Assembly: GCA_005281725.1 (NCBI GenBank)
Contig: SSBO01000007.1
Coordinates: forward strand, 6,403,388-6,444,765
From: Wuchereria bancrofti
Taxonomy: Eukaryota; Nematoda; Chromadorea; Rhabditida; Onchocercidae
Reading direction: 5' to 3'
DNA: 41,378 nucleotides
Shown here: positions 41,201 to 41,378 of the stretch, piece by piece
Layout: every line of letters begins with the position of its first letter
How positions within the stretch are numbered: position 1 is the stretch's first letter
Translations under genes and position numbers: made by a program
The notes under the pieces: generated by a model
The model's database searches: none
Seen by the model: the letters and a program-made list of their open reading frames with translations, nothing else
Told to the model about the DNA's origin: nothing

Positions 41201-41257
41201 CTTGATAATGCAATTCGTGCGCGTAAACAAGCTGAAGTTGACCTTGAAGAAGCTAAT
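29091..41257 (+). CDS. unc-15: Paramyosin, 5' part (exons 1-14, runs off the right edge)
   Basis: Paramyosin is the coiled-coil core protein of invertebrate muscle thick filaments; it packs under a myosin surface layer. Fourteen exons join in frame: 29091-29219, 31747-31803, 32060-32146, 32703-32869, 34743-34821, 37059-37202, 37444-37545, 37862-38044, 38745-38960, 39204-39351, 39580-39797, 40029-40118, 40265-40450, 41138-41257. They give 642 residues, about three quarters of the roughly 880 known for nematode paramyosins. The N-terminal 30 or so residues are a non-helical head with repeated S-P-S motifs; the rest is uninterrupted heptad coiled coil rich in E, K, Q, L and R, with blocks such as [20 protein letters not shown] and [19 protein letters not shown]. 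It matches C. elegans UNC-15 as I know it, and the [10 protein letters not shown] start is the filarial form. The start is the ATG at 29091. The 3' quarter and stop lie outside the window. The identification is near certain; the species is inferred. Confidence 0.97.
29220..31746 (+). other. Paramyosin intron 1
   Basis: A 2527-base intron, the longest in the visible gene. It holds a CAGCTG E-box at 29527-29532, a 21-base inverted repeat pair (30146-30166 and 30512-30532), and a diverged local duplication (about 30224-30390 and 30480-30600). First introns of muscle genes often hold enhancers; that role is inferred. Confidence 0.6.
30146..30532. repeat. Inverted-repeat element, 21-base perfect arms
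   Basis: The left arm 30146-30166 (tttgctttgaaaaaatgttt plus t) is the exact reverse complement of 30512-30532. The enclosed 345 bases contain one copy of a sequence (gagaacaaartaag) that recurs just outside at 30562. Size and arms fit a small non-autonomous transposon relic, but no target-site duplication is evident. Confidence 0.5.
31747..31803 (+). CDS. unc-15: Paramyosin exon 2
   Basis: This exon codes for residues 44-62 ([19 protein letters not shown]), the first heptads of the rod. The acceptor is ttttag and the donor AGA then gtaatt, phase 0 at both ends. It is only 57 bases long and is too short to be found by a simple ORF scan; protein continuity with exons 1 and 3 supports it. Confidence 0.95.
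32060..32146 (+). CDS. unc-15: Paramyosin exon 3
   Basis: This exon codes for residues 63-91, beginning [12 protein letters not shown] and ending AEGTTDSQ. The acceptor is atttcag and the donor CAG then gtaaaa, phase 0. It is 87 bases long and was found by continuity of the coiled-coil sequence. Confidence 0.95.
32147..32702 (+). other. Paramyosin intron 3, with internal tandem duplication
   Basis: A segment around 32350-32466 repeats at about 32516-32650 (offset 165). Each copy contains tgataacttatca, a TGATAA/TTATCA dyad (32362-32374 and 32527-32539); further TTATCA sites occur near 32231, 32264, 32326 and 32502. Confidence 0.75.
32703..32869 (+). CDS. unc-15: Paramyosin exon 4
   Basis: This exon codes for residues 92-146 plus two bases of Lys147, with [17 protein letters not shown] at its start and [11 protein letters not shown] at its end. 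The donor is the less common gtttgt: the codon AAG is split AA/G and completed by exon 5. The acceptor is atttag. Confidence 0.94.
32870..34742 (+). other. Paramyosin intron 4
   Basis: A 1873-base intron with no coding content seen. A diverged tandem duplication lies at about 34308-34480 and 34490-34642, sharing attaaacagattttaa and atattgtttatcatttcaaa. Confidence 0.7.
34743..34821 (+). CDS. unc-15: Paramyosin exon 5
   Basis: The first base completes Lys147, followed by residues 148-173 ([15 protein letters not shown] through DQLQKDK). The acceptor is atttttag and the donor AAG then gtaata. Phase 2 entry and phase 0 exit agree with the neighbouring exons. Confidence 0.94.
34822..37058 (+). 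other. Paramyosin intron 5
   Basis: A 2237-base intron of A- and T-rich runs. It contains a perfect 12-base palindrome taacagctgtta at 36769-36780. A 111-codon minus-strand frame at 35576-35911 is low-complexity and not supported as a gene. Confidence 0.65.
36769..36780. promoter_or_regulatory. Palindromic E-box (AACAGCTGTT)
   Basis: taacagctgtta is a perfect palindrome centred on CAGCTG, the class of site bound by MyoD-type bHLH factors (HLH-1 in C. elegans). It lies 280 bases before exon 6 of a muscle gene. A regulatory role is inferred. Confidence 0.35.
37059..37202 (+). CDS. unc-15: Paramyosin exon 6
   Basis: This exon codes for residues 174-221, beginning [17 protein letters not shown] and ending AENNDLLKE. 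The acceptor is atttatag and the donor GAG then gttaaa, phase 0. Its codons are less A/T-biased than those of exons 8 to 12. Confidence 0.95.
37444..37545 (+). CDS. unc-15: Paramyosin exon 7
   Basis: This exon codes for residues 222-255, beginning [16 protein letters not shown] and ending [12 protein letters not shown]. The acceptor is cattttag and the donor CGT then gtatgt. A second good acceptor lies 63 bases upstream (ttttag ending at 37380), but using it would bring in an in-frame stop. Confidence 0.95.
37862..38044 (+). CDS. unc-15: Paramyosin exon 8
   Basis: This exon codes for residues 256-316, beginning [16 protein letters not shown] and ending [10 protein letters not shown]. The acceptor is a long T run ending in ttcag; the donor is GAG then gttaac. 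Phase 0 at both ends. Confidence 0.96.
38045..38744 (+). other. Paramyosin intron 8, with two local duplications
   Basis: One pair at about 38121-38190 and 38237-38306 shares gtaattttaaaattattctg; another at about 38453-38562 and 38596-38703 shares aattatttcatttttaaa and caatttaaattaaacattct. No coding sequence is seen. Confidence 0.75.
38745..38960 (+). CDS. unc-15: Paramyosin exon 9
   Basis: This exon codes for residues 317-388, beginning [18 protein letters not shown] and ending EKTVNELK. The acceptor is tgtttcag and the donor AAA then gtaaca. An open frame on the opposite strand here is only a shadow of this coiled coil. Confidence 0.96.
39204..39351 (+). CDS. unc-15: Paramyosin exon 10 (unusual GAG acceptor)
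   Basis: This exon codes for residues 389-437 plus the first base of Asp438, beginning [17 protein letters not shown]. The protein continues exactly from exon 9, but the only available acceptor is ttttgag, a GAG rather than the usual CAG/TAG, in A-rich sequence with the T run about 40 bases upstream. The donor is gttata, phase 1. Confidence 0.92.
39580..39797 (+). CDS. unc-15: Paramyosin exon 11
   Basis: Two bases complete Asp438, followed by residues 439-510 ([16 protein letters not shown] through MERRLQEK). The acceptor is ttttttcag and the donor AAA then gtatga. Confidence 0.95.
40029..40118 (+). CDS. unc-15: Paramyosin exon 12
   Basis: This exon codes for residues 511-540, beginning [18 protein letters not shown] and ending DAEARMK. 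The acceptor is aattttag; the donor gtaagt is the best-matching 5' splice site of the gene. It is 90 bases long, phase 0. Confidence 0.95.
40265..40450 (+). CDS. unc-15: Paramyosin exon 13
   Basis: This exon codes for residues 541-602, beginning [18 protein letters not shown] and ending RQLQQTLDQ. The acceptor is gatttcag and the donor CAG then gtatga. Confidence 0.95.
40451..41137 (+). other. Paramyosin intron 13
   Basis: A 687-base intron with homopolymer runs and a TC/CT stretch near 41055-41080; nothing else recognised. Confidence 0.7.
41138..41257 (+). CDS. unc-15: Paramyosin exon 14 (last in window)
   Basis: This exon codes for residues 603-642, beginning [17 protein letters not shown] and ending [10 protein letters not shown]. 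The acceptor is tttatag and the donor AAT then gtaatt. The last 121 bases of the window are intron, so further exons lie to the right. Confidence 0.95.
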
Positions 41258-41378
41258 GTAATTTTTTTTTTTTAAAAAAATATTTTTAATTGATAAAAAT
41301 AAAAGGAAAAAAATTCTGAAATGATTCAATTTTTTTTTCTTTTTTTTTGGAATATTTTTTTTAACTCTTTATATATAT

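Overview
The window looks like nuclear DNA of a nematode, most likely a filarial or other spirurid (clade III) species. It is extremely AT-rich, has many short exons with nematode-style splice sites, and carries the 5' part of a paramyosin gene whose protein begins [10 protein letters not shown], as filarial paramyosins do. No rRNA, tRNA, CRISPR or operon-like bacterial structure was seen. Gene models are assembled by eye from splice-site phase and protein continuity.

Layout. (1) 1-3337: AT-rich, repeat-bearing DNA beyond the 3' end of the first gene, with a CAA microsatellite at 3049-3283 and one weak exon-like island near the left edge. (2) 3338-21911, minus strand: a four-exon gene for a predicted 476-residue protein. 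It has a long low-complexity, poly-Q N-terminal half with three (R)LP-type TP motifs, and one C-terminal type-I-like C2 domain that seems to have lost most Ca2+-binding aspartates. Its 11.6-kb first intron holds a 17-copy 40-bp satellite packed with TGATAA/TTATCA dyads, a block present three times, and a 138-base T run. (3) 21912-29090: 7.2 kb between two divergently transcribed genes. It is dominated by microsatellites (CTC, GTT, ATT, CA, GAAT, GATA), a 12-copy 29-bp satellite and long purine or pyrimidine tracts. One 49-codon exon-like island lies at 24572-24718. (4) 29091-41257, plus strand: the first 14 exons (642 codons) of paramyosin (unc-15 orthologue), running off the right edge. Every exon junction keeps frame and the protein is continuous.

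The two genes do not form an obvious pathway. Paramyosin is the thick-filament core protein of invertebrate muscle. The C2 protein is probably a membrane- or vesicle-associated adaptor of unknown role. They share only the intergenic region, which could hold both promoters.

Six single Ns (738, 6882, 8173, 13301, 14397, 27662) mark assembly joins. At five of them the sequence after the N repeats sequence before it almost exactly, in two cases with substitutions or indels. These are best read as unmerged overlapping or allelic contigs, so the intron lengths here are inflated. The most interesting non-gene signal is the recurrence of GATA-type motifs in three separate tandem arrays and in paramyosin intron 3.
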